DNA of 64,000 nt from Serripes groenlandicus (GCA_031761405.1 JASEVX010000008.1:74010014-74074013); one strand, 5' to 3'. Counted from the first letter of the stretch, positions 50,845 through 62,222 are shown. Notes: generated by a model from the sequence alone, not told the origin. Made by a program: numbers and translations.

Positions 50845-52163
50845 TTAACCTTTTCCCTCATATAGACGCTTTCTGACACCTCTGCAGCAGACGGCTGTTT
50901 AAAACAAGAGGGCCATGATGGCCCTGGAATCGCTCACCTGATTTTTTTTTTCACTTTAGCTATATAAGCCCCGCCATCTGGCGGACATAGTTTCCGACCA
51001 ATCGACTTGGCTTGAAGGAATCTGATAGAGGGTCACCCTAGGAACATTTCTACAAAATTATTTGAAAATCGGCCTGACAGTTTTGGAGGAGAAGATTTTT
51101 TAAGTTTTCACTATAGCCATAAAAGGCAAAATAGCCCCGACCCCTTGTGGCCATGTTTTTTAGACCAATCAACATGGCTTGAAGGAATCTGATAGAGGGT
51201 CATCCAAGGAACATTTCTACAAAATTATTTGAAAATCGGCCTGACACTTTTGGAGAAGAAGATTTTTTAAGTTTGCACTATAGCTATATAAGGCAAAAAA
51301 GCCCCGCCCCCCCTGGCGGCCATGTTTTTCGACCAATCAACATGGCTTCAAGGAATCTGATAGAGAGTCACCCAAGGAACATTTCTACAAAATAAGTTCA
51401 AAATCTGCCAACCAATTTGGGAGGAGAAGAATTTTGAAGTTTTTTTCGTTTCGTTGCCATGGAAACCAGAATTCTGCATGGATCCCAATAATTTGAAGGA
51501 ATTCTGGTGAGGTCATTGAGAGGATGCTTTCTGTGAAGTTTCATCCCAATTGACCCACTGGTTACTGAGGAGAAGATGTTGAAGATTTTTTAAGTTTTCA
51601 CTATAACCATAAAAGGCAAAATAGCCCCGCCCCCTGGCGGCCATGTTTTTCAACCAATCAACATTGCTTGAAGGAATCTGATAGAGGGTCACCCAAGGAA
51701 CATTTCTACAAAATTATTTGAAAATCGGCCTGACACTTTTGGAGGAGAAGATTTTTTAAGAATTTTGAAGTTTTTTTCATTTCGTTGCCATGGAAACCAG
51801 AATTCTGCATGGATCCCAAAAATTTTAAGGAATTCTGGTGAGGACATTGAGAGGATGCTTTCTGTGAAGTTTCATCCCAGTTGACCCACCGGTTACAGAG
51901 GAGAAAATGTTGACGGACGACGGACAACGGACGCCGGACATAGGGCGATCACAATAACTCACCCTGAGCACTTCGTGCACAGGTGAGCTAAAAACATAGT
52001 GACAAAAGAAGAAATTGCTCAAAACGAGCAATTTCTGCTTTTGCCACAATGTTTTCCACTTTTAGTCATAGGTTATCCATTCAATTAAAGAGATTTTCCA
52101 TTTTTTGACGAAATATGTTCAAAGTCGTCTGCTGCAAAATTGTCGTATGAGGGAAAGGGTTAA
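50845..52163 (+). mobile_element. TTAA MITE, T type, split by a HINE-like element
   Basis: MITE parts 50845-50904 and about 51991-52163; both TTAA copies present. Confidence 0.85.
50905..51990 (-). mobile_element. HINE-like element, subfamily with CTCACCTG stem
   Basis: Left: CAAGAGGGCCATGATGGCCC hairpin then GCTCACCTGATT. Right: GAGCACTTCGTGCAC hairpin, CAGGTGAGCTAAAA. CTCACCTG and CAGGTGAG pair. The core has about four repeats with GGAATCTGATAGAGGGTCAC and GCGGCCATGTTTTTC, and ends with GACGGACGACGGACAACGG. Flanked by a split MITE, so its boundaries are known to within the shared A run. Confidence 0.78.
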
Positions 52164-52746
52164 GCCCCATTGGTATGACCTCAATGTACCTTTACAGGAT
52201 TACGGAAAGTCAGTAAGACATTAAAAGTGCTGAACTCCAGATAGAGATCCAAATTTTGAAATGTTGAAACATCCGCAAATATTACCAATAGTGACAACAA
52301 AGTACTAGTAATAAATAGTTCAAAACTATTTTGCCAGTAAATCTTGAAAAGCTGTCAATTGAAAGTCATGATGAAAATGTACAATTTTAATTTGGCTTAC
52401 TTGGTATGTCTACCCAGTAAAAAAATAAAGCATAAACAATCAATATTTAGATGTTTTATAATGGTACTGGAAATTGAAATAATTACTCTAATTTTATCCC
52501 AGAATTATGATTCTAATGTTTCAAGATAACTTTTGAACAGTTTTAAAACTTTGACTATAATATCCTTTTTCTGGATTTCAGTACCTTTAAATAACCCGAT
52601 ATGGTTCATATACATTGAAATCTTTAATCTTCAAGTAGTACAGATATTAAAAATTCTCAAAAGTAGACACACTTCTAAGGGTATATCAGATCAGGTATAC
52701 AAGATCGAGTTGTAAACCTATCAGGTTGATATAATAAATTTATCTT
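52164..52746. other. AT-rich sequence, nothing recognised
   Basis: Short chance open frames only. Confidence 0.35.
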
Positions 52747-52976
52747 TTAACCCTTTCCCTCATATAGACGCTTTCTGACGCCTCTGCAGCAGACAGCTTT
52801 TTGAAAACATAGTGACAAAAGAAGAAATTGCACAAAACGTGCAATTTCTCCTTTTGCCACCATGTTTTCCACTTTTTGTCATAGGTTATCCATTCAATTA
52901 TTGAGATTTTCTATGTTTTGACAAAATACGTTCAAAGTCGTCTGCTGCAGAATTGTCGTATGAGGGAAAGGGTTAT
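52747..52976 (+). mobile_element. TTAA MITE, T type, full length, GCAC/GTGC core
   Basis: Core GAAATTGCACAAAACGTGC then AATTTC, the compensated variant in the opposite orientation to 50220. Right target TTAT. A degenerate relative follows at about 53035-53250. Confidence 0.85.
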
Positions 52977-53403
52977 GTTTGAACCATTTCTCCCATATAC
53001 AACAAATTTGTTATACAGGTGAGGTAAAAATGAAAAGCCTCCCTTTCGAAGAATGCTTTAGAAGGCCCTGCAACAGACATTATTTTATTGTGGGAAAAAA
53101 AGGGCAATTTCTCATTTTTCTTGATAATAGTGTGTTGTACAATTTATTAAAGCCATTGGGAGTACTATTCTTGCATATCCTGCAACATTTTAAGTGTCTG
53201 TCTGCAGCAAGTCATTTAATGTTGCCAATATCAGAGAAAAGGGTTAGTTAACATTTTAATTTGGAAAATCTGTTTCCTGAGTTGGTAGATATATAATACA
53301 AAAAAAAACATACAAACAATTTTTCCATTTGCAAATTTTTTTTTTTTATGAAATTCCATCTGCAGCAGAGGTGTTTATATATATACCAGCGTAAATAAAA
53401 AGA

Positions 53404-53513
53404 GTTAAACATTTCCCACATACAACAAATCTGCAGCAGAAGACTGAAAAATATCTCCTTTCCCCACAATGTTTCAGCGCCGTCAGAAAGCGTCTACACA
53501 AGGGAAATGGTTC
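53404..53513 (-). mobile_element. TTAA MITE, internally deleted (110 bp)
   Basis: Left TTAAACATTTCCCACATAC, right GTCTACACAAGGGAAATGG; the core is gone. Confidence 0.65.
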
Positions 53514-53962
53514 TTGGCTGTATACAAAAAAAGCCGATTTATCAGTTACCAATTATTGGAACTATTCACCAGTCTGACAAGTTTGTTAGTAGTTTCTTGA
53601 CATAGTGAACTTGTTAGTTTAGACATGTTTGACTTTTCTTCACCAACTCTGACAAACTTTTCACTGACACTCTCATCACCCGAGATCACCCTAAATTGTA
53701 AGTTCTGTGTCTTCCTTTCTCTCAGTAATAATTTCCATCCAGATTTCTGTCTATCTGTTTGCTCAAACATTTTTGAGAGGTCTAAATTCAGAAATGTTTT
53801 TATACCATAACAAAGTAAGACCAACTTTACACTGACTTTCATTACCTTCAAACACAAGAGTTATTTACTGACTTTGACCTCAGAATATGCAGACTTTGGA
53901 AGGCATCAATGTAGACAAGAAAGACTGCTGCAAGCCTTTAACACAAACAGAGGCATACTGAT
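53514..53962. other. Non-repetitive stretch with a weak minus-strand frame
   Basis: A minus-strand frame at 53857-53546 (103 codons, hydrophilic, containing LSKMFEQTDRQKSGWKLLL and ISGDESVSEKFVRVGEEKSN) reads like protein but has no recognisable family, splice context or flanking exon. Confidence 0.3.
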
Positions 53963-53963
53963 A

Positions 53964-54258
53964 TATTGATTGATTGGGGTTTAACGCTGTTTTTAACAAT
54001 TTCTCAGTTATATCACGGCGGCCAGATCACCTATTCGTGCATTTCCTGGTTTTCTCACACCAGTACTCCACACAACAATCTTCCCAAGCAACTGGCTGCT
54101 TTTCCACATAGACTTAGCCCATTGGTGGAAGACGAATGACGCATGTCGCATTGACTTTTGTCAATCGTCGGAAAGAAAGTTGGCCGAGCTGGGATTCAAA
54201 CTCACAACCCCTGGATTGACAGCCCGCGTCGCTACCGACTGAGCTACAGGGGCTCGGC
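53964..54258 (-). mobile_element. tRNA-derived SINE (type 2)
   Basis: Perfect 10-bp flanking duplication CATACTGATA (53954-53963 and 54259-54268). The minus-strand head has GTAGCTCAGTCGGTAGCG and GGTTGTGAGTTTGAATCCC. A MITE remnant follows at 54270-54345. Confidence 0.88.
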
Positions 54259-54433
54259 CATACTGATACATGACTGGCAGACAACTTTTGAAAAAAAAAA
54301 ATTGGCAAAAGGAGAAATTGCTCATAATATTTTTAACTTAATCATTAAACCTGAGACTGATTCATCTCCTATACGTTTGGTTCATTCATAATAATTATTT
54401 ACAATTTGTTATATGAAAATATTTGTAAAATCG

Positions 54434-54899
54434 TTAACCCTTTCAAGCATACAAAATATCTGAAGCAGAATGACTTCGAAAACATATAAGCAAATATATG
54501 GTCATATTAACCCTTTCCCTCATACGACAATTCTGCAGCAGACGACTTTAAACGTATTTTGTCAAAACATAGAAAATCTCCATAATTGAATGGATAACCT
54601 TTGATGAAAAGTGGAAAACATTGTGGCAAAAGGAGAAATTGCACGTTTTGTGCAATTTCTTCTTTTGTCACTATGTTTTCAAAAAGCCGTCTGCTGCAGA
54701 GGCGTCCGAAAGTGTTTATATGAGGGAAAGGGTTAAGGAAAATCTCTTTAAATGAAAGTTTAATTATAAATAGAGTTGAAAACGCTGTGGCAAATGTTGA
54801 AATTGCTTATTTTGAGCAATTTCTCCTTTTGCCACAATGTTTACAAAAGTCATCTCCTGCAGAAGCTTAAGAAAGAGTCTGTATGTGGGCATGGGTTGA
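54434..54899 (-). mobile_element. TTAA MITE, host of a nested copy
   Basis: Outer parts 54434-54506 and 54737-54899, interrupted at TTAA. Left TTAACCCTTTCAAGCATAC, right TATGTGGGCATGGGTTGA. Confidence 0.8.
54507..54736 (-). mobile_element. TTAA MITE, T type, nested, GCAC/GTGC core
   Basis: Perfect TTAA duplication within the outer MITE. Core GCACGTTTTGTGC. Confidence 0.87.
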
Positions 54900-54994
54900 C
54901 AGAGACCCACATGGAAGATTAGTTTGTTTGGTGCTTCGTGCCGTTTTCGACAGTCAAACCATGGCATTCCCTGGGTGAATTACGAGTACTGCTG

Positions 54995-55224
54995 TTAACC
55001 CTTTCCCTCATATAGACGCTTTCTGACGCCTCTGCAGCAGACGGCTATTTGAAAACATAGTGACAAAAGAAGAAATTGCTCAAAATGAGCAATTTCTACT
55101 TTTGACACAATGTTTTCCACTTTTAGTCATAGGTTATCCATTCAATTATAGAGATTTTCTATGTTTTGACAAAATATGTTCAAAGTCGTCTGCTGCAGAA
55201 TTGTCATATGAGGGAAAGGGTTAA
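54995..55224 (+). mobile_element. TTAA MITE, T type, full length
   Basis: Ends intact; core GCTCAAAATGAGC. Confidence 0.87.
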
Positions 55225-55312
55225 ACTTATACTGACACCGGCCCATCAGATGAAATGCTTTACCTGAGCAACCAAAGAAGGAAGCCACTACTAATAGTTT
55301 AAAAGTCTTTTG

Positions 55313-55395
55313 TATGACCTGATCGGGGATCAAACCCTGTTATCCCGCTCTCGTCACAGCTGTTGTAACCACTTAACCAACATGGCAGTCCCCAC
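55313..55395 (-). mobile_element. Possible third tRNA-derived SINE head
   Basis: The minus strand reads ATGTTGGTTAAGTGGTTAC (A-box-like) and GGGTTTGATCCCCGATC (B-box-like) about 40 bases apart. No tail or target duplication identified. Confidence 0.4.
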
Positions 55396-55659
55396 AGAGA
55401 AGGCGGGACATGCCCACCTTTGAGGTCTGCTTTGTTACAATCGTAAGATATAAATGGAGACAAAATGAGCTAAATCTCTCCCTTTTCACAATGCTTATCA
55501 ACCAGTATTGTGAACATTATCTAATCAAGCATTCGATCCATTGCACTAGGTAAATGGGTAAACATGGTACTTTCTTGAATGTTAGTCAGAGTTAGGCAAT
55601 AATAGAGAGACAGGGTAAATGAAACATTCATGCCAGAACCGAGTCACTTTGTTTCAAGT

Positions 55660-56935
55660 GCAGTGGACTAAATGATGTAATCCCAATTTCATGGTACCAA
55701 AATGGTACCACGTCACTTAGTTTCAAGTGCAGCAGACCAATTGCCGTAATCCTAATTACACATTTAAAATGGTACCGAGTAAACCTTGTTTGGAGTGCAT
55801 AGGACCAATTGCTGTAATCCTAATTACACAATCATTCACCATGGTACAAAGTCAACCTTGTTTGGAATTCAGTGGACCAGTTGTGGTAATCCCAAATACA
55901 CAATCATTCACAATGGTACTGAGTCAACCTTGTTTGGAGTGCATAGGACCAATTGTGGTAATCCCAAATACACAATCATTCACAATTAATGGTACTGAGT
56001 CAACCTTCATTGGAGTGCAGTGGACAAATTGTGGTAATCCTAATTACACAATCATTCGAAATGGTACCGAGTCAACCTTGTTTGGAGTGCAGTGGACCAA
56101 TTGTGGTTATCCCAATTATACAATCATTCACAATGGTACAAAGTCAACCTTCATTAGAGTGCAGTGGACCAATTGTAGTAATTCCAATTGTATGGTCATT
56201 CACAATGGTACCTAGCTAACCTTCATTGAAGTGCAGTGGACCAATTGTGGTAATCCCAATTACACAATCATTCACAATGGTACCAAGTCAACCTCCATTG
56301 GAGTGCAGTGGACCAATTGTGGTTATCCCAATTATACAATCATTCACAATGGTACGAAGTCAACCTTCATTAGAGTGCAGTGGACCAATTGTGGTAATTC
56401 CAAGTGCATGGTCATTCAAAGTCGTACCAAGTCAATCTAGTTTCCAGTGTGATAGACTATAATTGATGTAATCTCAATTTCACTATCATTCATGATGGTA
56501 CAGAGTCAACCTAGTTTCGAAGATCACAATGGTATTGTGTCAACCTAGTTTTGAGTGCAATGGACCAATTGATGTTATCCCAATAACATGGTTATTCATG
56601 ATGGTACTGAGTCAACCTTGTTTCCAGCACAGTAGATGAGTTGCCATAAGCCCAATTACATAATCATTCATGATGATACCGTGTCAACCTAATTTAGAGT
56701 GAAGTGAACTAATTGCCATAATCTCAATAACACAGTCATTCATGATGGTACGGAGTCAGTCTAGTTTCGAGTGCAGTGAACTAATTGCCATAATCTCAAT
56801 AACACTGTCATTCATGATGGTACGGAGTCAACCTAGTTTAGAGTGAAGTGAACTAATTGCCATAATCTCAATAACACAGTCATTCATGATGGTACGGAAT
56901 TCAACCTAGTTTCGGGTGCAGTGGAACACTTGATG
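55660..56935 (+). repeat. 72-bp minisatellite
   Basis: About 17 units of ATGGTACCGAGTCAACCTTG plus GAGTGCAGTGGACCAATTG and TGGTAATCCCAATTACAC. The period is a multiple of three, so several long open frames run through units 55727-56460; these are not taken as genes. Units become more diverged to the right (after 56460). Confidence 0.88.
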
Positions 56936-57052
56936 TTATCCCAATATCATAGTCAATGAATTTTCGCAATATATAACATAAAGTTTATATTCATGTGAGA
57001 ACTTGTTGAGGATCCAGGATGTTAATATCTAGATCGGCTGACATTAAAGTAG

Positions 57053-57283
57053 TTAACCCGTTCCCTCATATAGACGCTTTCTGACGCCTCTCCAGCAGAC
57101 GGCTTTTAGAAAACATTGTGACAAAAGAAGAAATTGCTCAAAACAAGCAATTTCTCCTTTTGCCACAATGTTTTCCACATTTAGTCATAGGTTATCCATT
57201 CAATTATAGAGATTTTTCAATTTTTGACAAAATATGTTCAAAGTCGTCTGCTGCAGATTTGTCGTATGAGGGAAAGGGTTTAA
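57053..57283 (+). mobile_element. TTAA MITE, T type, full length
   Basis: TTAACCCGTTCCCTCATAT to TATGAGGGAAAGGGTTTAA. 57284-57678 beyond it is non-repetitive; no exon recognised. Confidence 0.85.
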
Positions 57284-57678
57284 AAAGCTCATGGAGTGTA
57301 GATAAAATTTCTTCACAATCTGATGTAAGGACTGATATCATCCATGAAATGTCCAGGCCATAAACAAATTGACTTTTCCAAGATTCTGAAAGTAATGGAA
57401 ATAACAATTAACTTGCATATCTGTTCATTGGTCATGCCTCATTTTCTACAGGCTTAATTTCTGTTGGACTAAATGGTAAACAGGGCAGATGAGGATCAAA
57501 CTGTGTGAAGGTGCAGGTCAATCTGGACCTCTACTTGTTGCAAAGTCTAAAACTTGAGTGTTTGTGTGACGTGGATAAATTACAGTTACCAAATTTTTAT
57601 CAAGTCACGTCAAAAACCTTTGGCTGTTTTCTAATTTAAGACTGTAACAATCAAATTACATAAATGTTTGGTCCTAAC

Positions 57679-57827
57679 CTGTCTCTCCAATGGCCTCCAG
57701 GGGGCTTGTGGGTGAAGAAAGGGAACAGAGACGATCCATCCTAATGTAAGACAGGTCTGGATCTTCGCTGGTCTCAAAACCACAAAGGTAGCTCTTTTCC
57801 ATGATTTGACTCAAATGGGAATACATG
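57679..57827 (-). CDS. Candidate first coding exon of the SLCO/OATP gene
   Basis: A splice-acceptor-like TTTTTACAG precedes 57827 on the minus strand and a donor (ACAG then GTTAGG) follows 57679. An open frame begins with ATG at 57826 and has a second in-frame ATG at 57802. It encodes an acidic, Ser/Pro-rich cytoplasmic tail containing SLSSPTSPLEAIGETG, which resembles the tail that precedes the first helix in SLCO4-type transporters. It ends in phase 1, while the next recognised exon (40313) starts in phase 0, so at least one exon is missing between them. It could instead belong to another gene; nothing but strand, position and the tail-like composition ties it to the transporter. Confidence 0.45.
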
Positions 57828-58003
57828 CTGTAAAAATTACTTTGGCAAGTCAAGTAGTTTCCAAGATATTACGGAATGACAGACATAAAAACTTATTTTT
57901 TTCAATAAAAGTTTGTTTACAATTTGCCTTTCTTGAACACCACATCTTTGGACAGATTTCCAGTTTGCGACTTTAGATAACGTTGCAAAGAGAAGGGAGT
58001 AAA

Positions 58004-58297
58004 AACTAGAACTATCACTGAAGATGATGAATACCCCCTAAACAGAACCTTGACCTACACCATAACTTAATAAGTAAAAGGGCCATAACTCTGTAAAATA
58101 ACATGCAATTGTAACCCCTTTAGGATATATGCACATCTCCTCTCGGTATAGAAGCTTCATGTAAAATTTTATTGAATTCCACCTAGTGGTTTGTAAAAAA
58201 TAGGCTGGATATAATATGGCTTCCGACCGACAGACAGACAGACAGACAACCAGACACAGTGACTCCTATAATACCCCCTCTTCTTTGAAGGGGGTTT
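58004..58297 (-). mobile_element. Short HINE-like element, second copy of the 48001 type
   Basis: AACTAGAACTATCACTGAAG at the left, AATACCCCCT near it, and GAAGGGGGTTT at the right. About 90% alike by eye to 48001-48304, including the GACA run. Confidence 0.75.
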
Positions 58298-58570
58298 AAT
58301 AATTGCTCAAATTGACTCTCCGATAACAGATTAGCATGCTGACTCTTATCGCTAATATTTCTACAACCTGGCAGGCTTGTCATATATATAATTGCAGGAA
58401 TAAGTGTCATTAATAATTGTTAATTGTTTTGTAATGCATGGGAAAATAGTAAACAAATTGCTCTTTCTTGAGTGATTCGTTTGTCAGGAAGTTTTTACAA
58501 TTATCCGGTATATTACATATGGTGTAATGGTTCAAAGATCTATGCTATCCTGTTCTATAATTGTCACTAA

Positions 58571-58783
58571 TTACCTACCCTTTCCTATAGTACAACAAAA
58601 AGGACAAATTTAAAAAGTCTGCCAAAAATATGGAATATATCTTTAGATAAATGAAAGTATAATTATTGAATACAATTTGCAAACATTGTAGAAAAATGAG
58701 AAGTTGCTACTTTTGTCATACTGTTTTCAAAGCTATCTGCTGCATTCACGGCAAAATACATCTGCAGGGGGGAAAAGAGTTAA
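58571..58783 (-). mobile_element. TTAA MITE, worn
   Basis: Left ACCCTTTCCTATAGTAC, right GGGGGGAAAAGAGTTAA. Confidence 0.62.
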
Positions 58784-58876
58784 TGATCATGATGAAGTTT
58801 CCAGGTCTTCACTAAAATAATAATCTACACTGAACACTCCCAACTTTTTTCAAATTTAAAAAATCTTATGGGATAC

Positions 58877-59107
58877 TTAAACCCTTTCCCTCATACGACA
58901 ATTCTGCAGCAGACGACTTTAAAGGTATTTTGTCAAAAAAAAGAAAATCTCCATAATTGAATGGATAACCTATGACAAAAAGTGGAAAACATTGTGGCAA
59001 AAGGAGAAATTGCACGTTTTGTGCAATTTCTTCTTTTGTCACTATGTTTTCACAAAGCCGTCTGCTACAGAGGCGTCAGAAAGCATCTATATGAGGGAAA
59101 GGGTTAA
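58877..59107 (-). mobile_element. TTAA MITE, T type, full length, GCAC/GTGC core
   Basis: TTAAACCCTTTCCCTCATAC to TATGAGGGAAAGGGTTAA. Confidence 0.87.
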
Positions 59108-59352
59108 ACCCTATACATTGGGTTTTCAAAAACACTGTGTCGGCAACAATTCTATCGAGTACCCACACTATAGGGTTTAATTGAGTCAAAAGAAAGATAT
59201 TGTGGGTAAAGGCCTGTTCACTCCTCCTTTTCAAGACAATGTTTTTTCCTACAGTGACGAGGACAAAACATAGGTATAGCTTATTCAATGGGCTTAAACA
59301 CCCCCATAAAATGTAAATATTTCAGAAACTATATACACATTATAAGTGAAAC

Positions 59353-59628
59353 AGTCGAGCCGCGGTAGCTCAGTCGGTAGCGACGCGGGCTGTCAATCCA
59401 GGGTTATGAGTTCGAGTCCCGGCTCGGCCTACTTTCTTTCCGACGATTGACAAAAGTCAATGCGACATGCGTCATTCGTCTTCCACCAATGGGCTAAGTC
59501 TATGTGGAAAAGCAGCCAGTTGCTTGGAAAGATTGTTGTGTGGAGTACTGGTGTGAGAAAACCAGGAAATGCATGAGTAGGTGAACTGGCCGCCGTGATA
59601 TAACTGAGAAATTGTTAAAAACGGCGTT
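59353..59628 (+). mobile_element. tRNA-derived SINE (type 2), best-preserved tRNA head
   Basis: GCCGCGGTAGCTCAGTCGGT (A box) and GAGTTCGAGTCCCGGCTCGG (B box) with room for a tRNA-like fold at 59357-59428. The body ends AAAACGGCGTTAG. Confidence 0.85.
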
Positions 59629-59650
59629 AGAGCTTTGCCTGAGACATCTG

Positions 59651-60935
59651 TTTAACCCTTCCCCACATGCAGACCTATCTTGAGGGATCGGCTGCAGACG
59701 ACATTTGAAAACATTTAGGCAAAACGAGATAGGCTCCTTGTCAGCCATTTCTTCTTTTTTGCACACATTGTTTTCAACTCACTTTAATAACTAGAAAGGT
59801 TGTTTTTATGAAAAAACATATGTCTCCCCATTGCAGTTTGTCAATGACTATTAAAATATTGAACAAGGGGAGATAACTTTGCAACGAAGTAGCCCAGAGT
59901 TATAATTCTTGCAAGGTGCACAACTCCACATTGCCATCTGTCTATATTCCAAGTTTCAATAAATTCCTTTAAGTACTTTCTTAGTTCTGCTCTGGAGAAA
60001 GTTTACACTATTCAAATATTGAACAAGGGGAGATAACTCATAATTATTGCAAGGTGCACAATTTCACATTGCCATCTATCTATGTTCCAAGTTTCAATAA
60101 ATTCCTTCAAGTAGTTTCTGAGTTCTGCTCTGGACAAAGTTTACACTATTAAAATATTGAACAAGGGGGAGATAACTCATAATTATTGCAAGGTGCACAA
60201 CTTCACATTGCCATATATCTATGTTCCAAGTTTCAATAAATTCCTTCAAGTAGTTTCTGAGTTCTGCTCTGGACAAAGTTTACACTATTAAAATATTGAA
60301 CAAGGGGGAGATAACTCATAATTCTTGCAAGGTGCACAACTTCACATTGCCATCTAACTATATTCCAAGTTTCAATAAATTCCTTCAAGTAGTTTCTGAG
60401 TTCTGCTCTGAACAAAGTTTACACTATTAAAATATTGAACACGGGGGAGATAACTCATAATTATGGCAAGGTGCACAACTTCACATTGCCATCTATATAT
60501 GTTCCAAGTTTCAATAAATTCCTTCAAGTAGTTTCTGAGTTCTGCTCTGGACAAAGTTTACACTATTAAAATATTGAACAAGGGCAGATAACTTTGCAAC
60601 AAAGTGGCCCAGAGTTATAATTCTTGCAAGGTGCACAACTTCACATTGCCATCTATCTATGTTCCAAGTTTCAATCAATTACTTCAAGTAGTTTCTGAGT
60701 TCTGCTCTGGACAAACAAAAGTTAAGAAGAAGAAGAATAAGAATAAGAATAACTACAAATACAGCATGTCCCCCCTTTCGGAGAAGGGGAGACATAATAA
60801 CTACAAATACAGCATGTCCCCCCTTTCGGAGAAGGGGAGACATAATTATACCATCATTTATAGAAACTGTCCTTATTTCTACCCTGATGTTTTCAATGTC
60901 ATCTGCTGCAGATTTGTTGTATGTGAGAAAGACTT
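59651..60935 (+). mobile_element. TTAA MITE, C type, split by a HINE-like element
   Basis: Left part 59651-59815 (TTAACCCTTCCCCACATGC) and right part about 60846-60935 (GTCATCTGCTGCAGATTTG, GAGAAAGACTTAA). Confidence 0.75.
59816..60845 (+). mobile_element. HINE-like element, subfamily with ATGTCTCCCC stem
   Basis: The left end has ATATGTCTCCCC; the right end has GGGGAGACATAAT, a 10-bp pairing. A hairpin CCCCTTTCGGAGAAGGGG precedes the right end, so the orientation is opposite to most others. The core has six 139-bp units (ATTGAACAAGGGGAGATAAC, TGGACAAAGTTTACACTATT). Before the end is AAGAAGAAGAATAAGAATAA and a 48-bp duplication of the terminal hairpin (60750-60845). Confidence 0.75.
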
Positions 60936-61292
60936 AAAAAGCCATGAAGAATTCTAAAATTTACTGAGAGAGCTGGTAAATGGGGACTGAAAGCAGTCCA
61001 TGGATTGTAAACGCATTAACAGATAGAGGGTTCTTCAAGAATTATAATTAAACAGAATGGAAATGAACCACTTAAACAAGTAAAAAAACACTTCCACTCC
61101 ACTCAATTAAACAAGATTAACTCATTAAAACAAAATTATTTCTGCAAGGAGGGGAGAAAAAAGAAAATTTATCTACAACAAAACAGAAGTAATTTACCAG
61201 CATGTGTGGGAAATGATATCAAATAACTTTTTACTGCATCAAAGTCAGCCAGAATCTTTATTTTCAGCTCTGTCACAATCACATGCTCCTCT
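60936..61292. other. Non-repetitive AT-rich sequence
   Basis: Nothing recognised. Confidence 0.35.
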
Positions 61293-62222
61293 TAACCCTT
61301 TCCCTCATACGACAATTCTGCAGCAGACGACTTTGAACATATGTTATCAAACAAGAGGCCCATGAGGGCCTATGCTCTACTGGCATTGATCTGGCTTGTT
61401 TCAAAAGGAACCAATATGTCATCAATATTCAAATACCATCAAGTTTGGTGAATATCAGATAGTAAATGGAAGCTCTATTGTGTTCAAAAGCTGTATTATA
61501 GCAATTTTGACAATTTCAAGGGCCATAATCCAGCCATGCATGGGTAGATCTGGCCGTTTTTTAGAAATGAACCAAACTCTCATGGATATCTAACTACTGT
61601 ATAAGTTTGATTGAGATACAATCAAAAATAAGGACTGTATCATGTTAACAAGCCCTATTATAGCAATTTTGACAATTTCAAGGGCCATAATTCAGTCATG
61701 CATGGGGCGGATCTGGCTTGTTTTCAAAAGGAATCAAGCTCTCATGGATATCTAACTACTGTATAAGTTTGGTTGAGATACAATCAAAAGTGAAGACTGT
61801 ATCGTGTTAACAAGCTCTTTTATAGCAATTTTGACCATTTCAAGGGCCATAATCCAGTCATGCATGGGCGGATCTGTGGCTGGTTTTCGAAAGGAACCAA
61901 GCTCTCATGGATATCTAACTACTGTATAAGTTTGGTTGAGATACAATCAAAAGTGAAGACTGTATCGTGTTAACAAGAAATTGTTTACGGACGGACGGAC
62001 GGACGCACTCAGGACAAATCACCACATCTTAAGCCCTTCTGGCCTTTTGCCAGTAGAGCTAAAAATAGAAAATCTCTATAATTGAATGGATAACCTATGA
62101 CTAAAAGTGGAAAACATTGTGGCAAAAGGAGAAATTGTTGATTTTGAGCAATTTCTTCTTTTGTCACTATGTTTTCAAAAAGCCGTCTGCTGCAAAGGCG
62201 TCAAAAAGCGTCTATATGATAT
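61293..62222 (-). mobile_element. TTAA MITE, T type, split by a HINE-like element, right end lost
   Basis: Parts 61293-61351 and about 62061-62222. The right side stops at GTCTATATGA before the terminal CCC block. Confidence 0.8.
61352..62060 (-). mobile_element. HINE-like element, subfamily with GCTCTACTGG stem
   Basis: Left: CAAGAGGCCCATGAGGGCC hairpin then GCTCTACTGG. Right: CCAGTAGAGCTAAAA. GCTCTACTGG and CCAGTAGAGC pair over 10 bp. The core has about four ~165-bp units (CTCATGGATATCTAACTACT, TTTCAAGGGCCATAATCCAG) and GGACGGACGGACGGACGC. Confidence 0.78.

Noticed and set aside
55250..55333. Hydrophobic KLLVVASFFGCSG followed by a GTAAAG donor, as the missing helix-1 exon
   Set aside because: The open frame ends in phase 1 and the phase needed to join exon 40313 contains two TAG codons; no upstream acceptor or conserved flanking residues.
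55727..56462. Overlapping plus-strand open frames with 24-residue repeats
   Set aside because: They come from the 72-bp minisatellite in all frames; no start context, signal peptide or splice sites support a repeat protein.
59357..59428. Functional tRNA gene
   Set aside because: A-box and B-box are good, but the segment is the head of a SINE whose body and copies occur elsewhere in the window; no independent terminator or clean acceptor stem.
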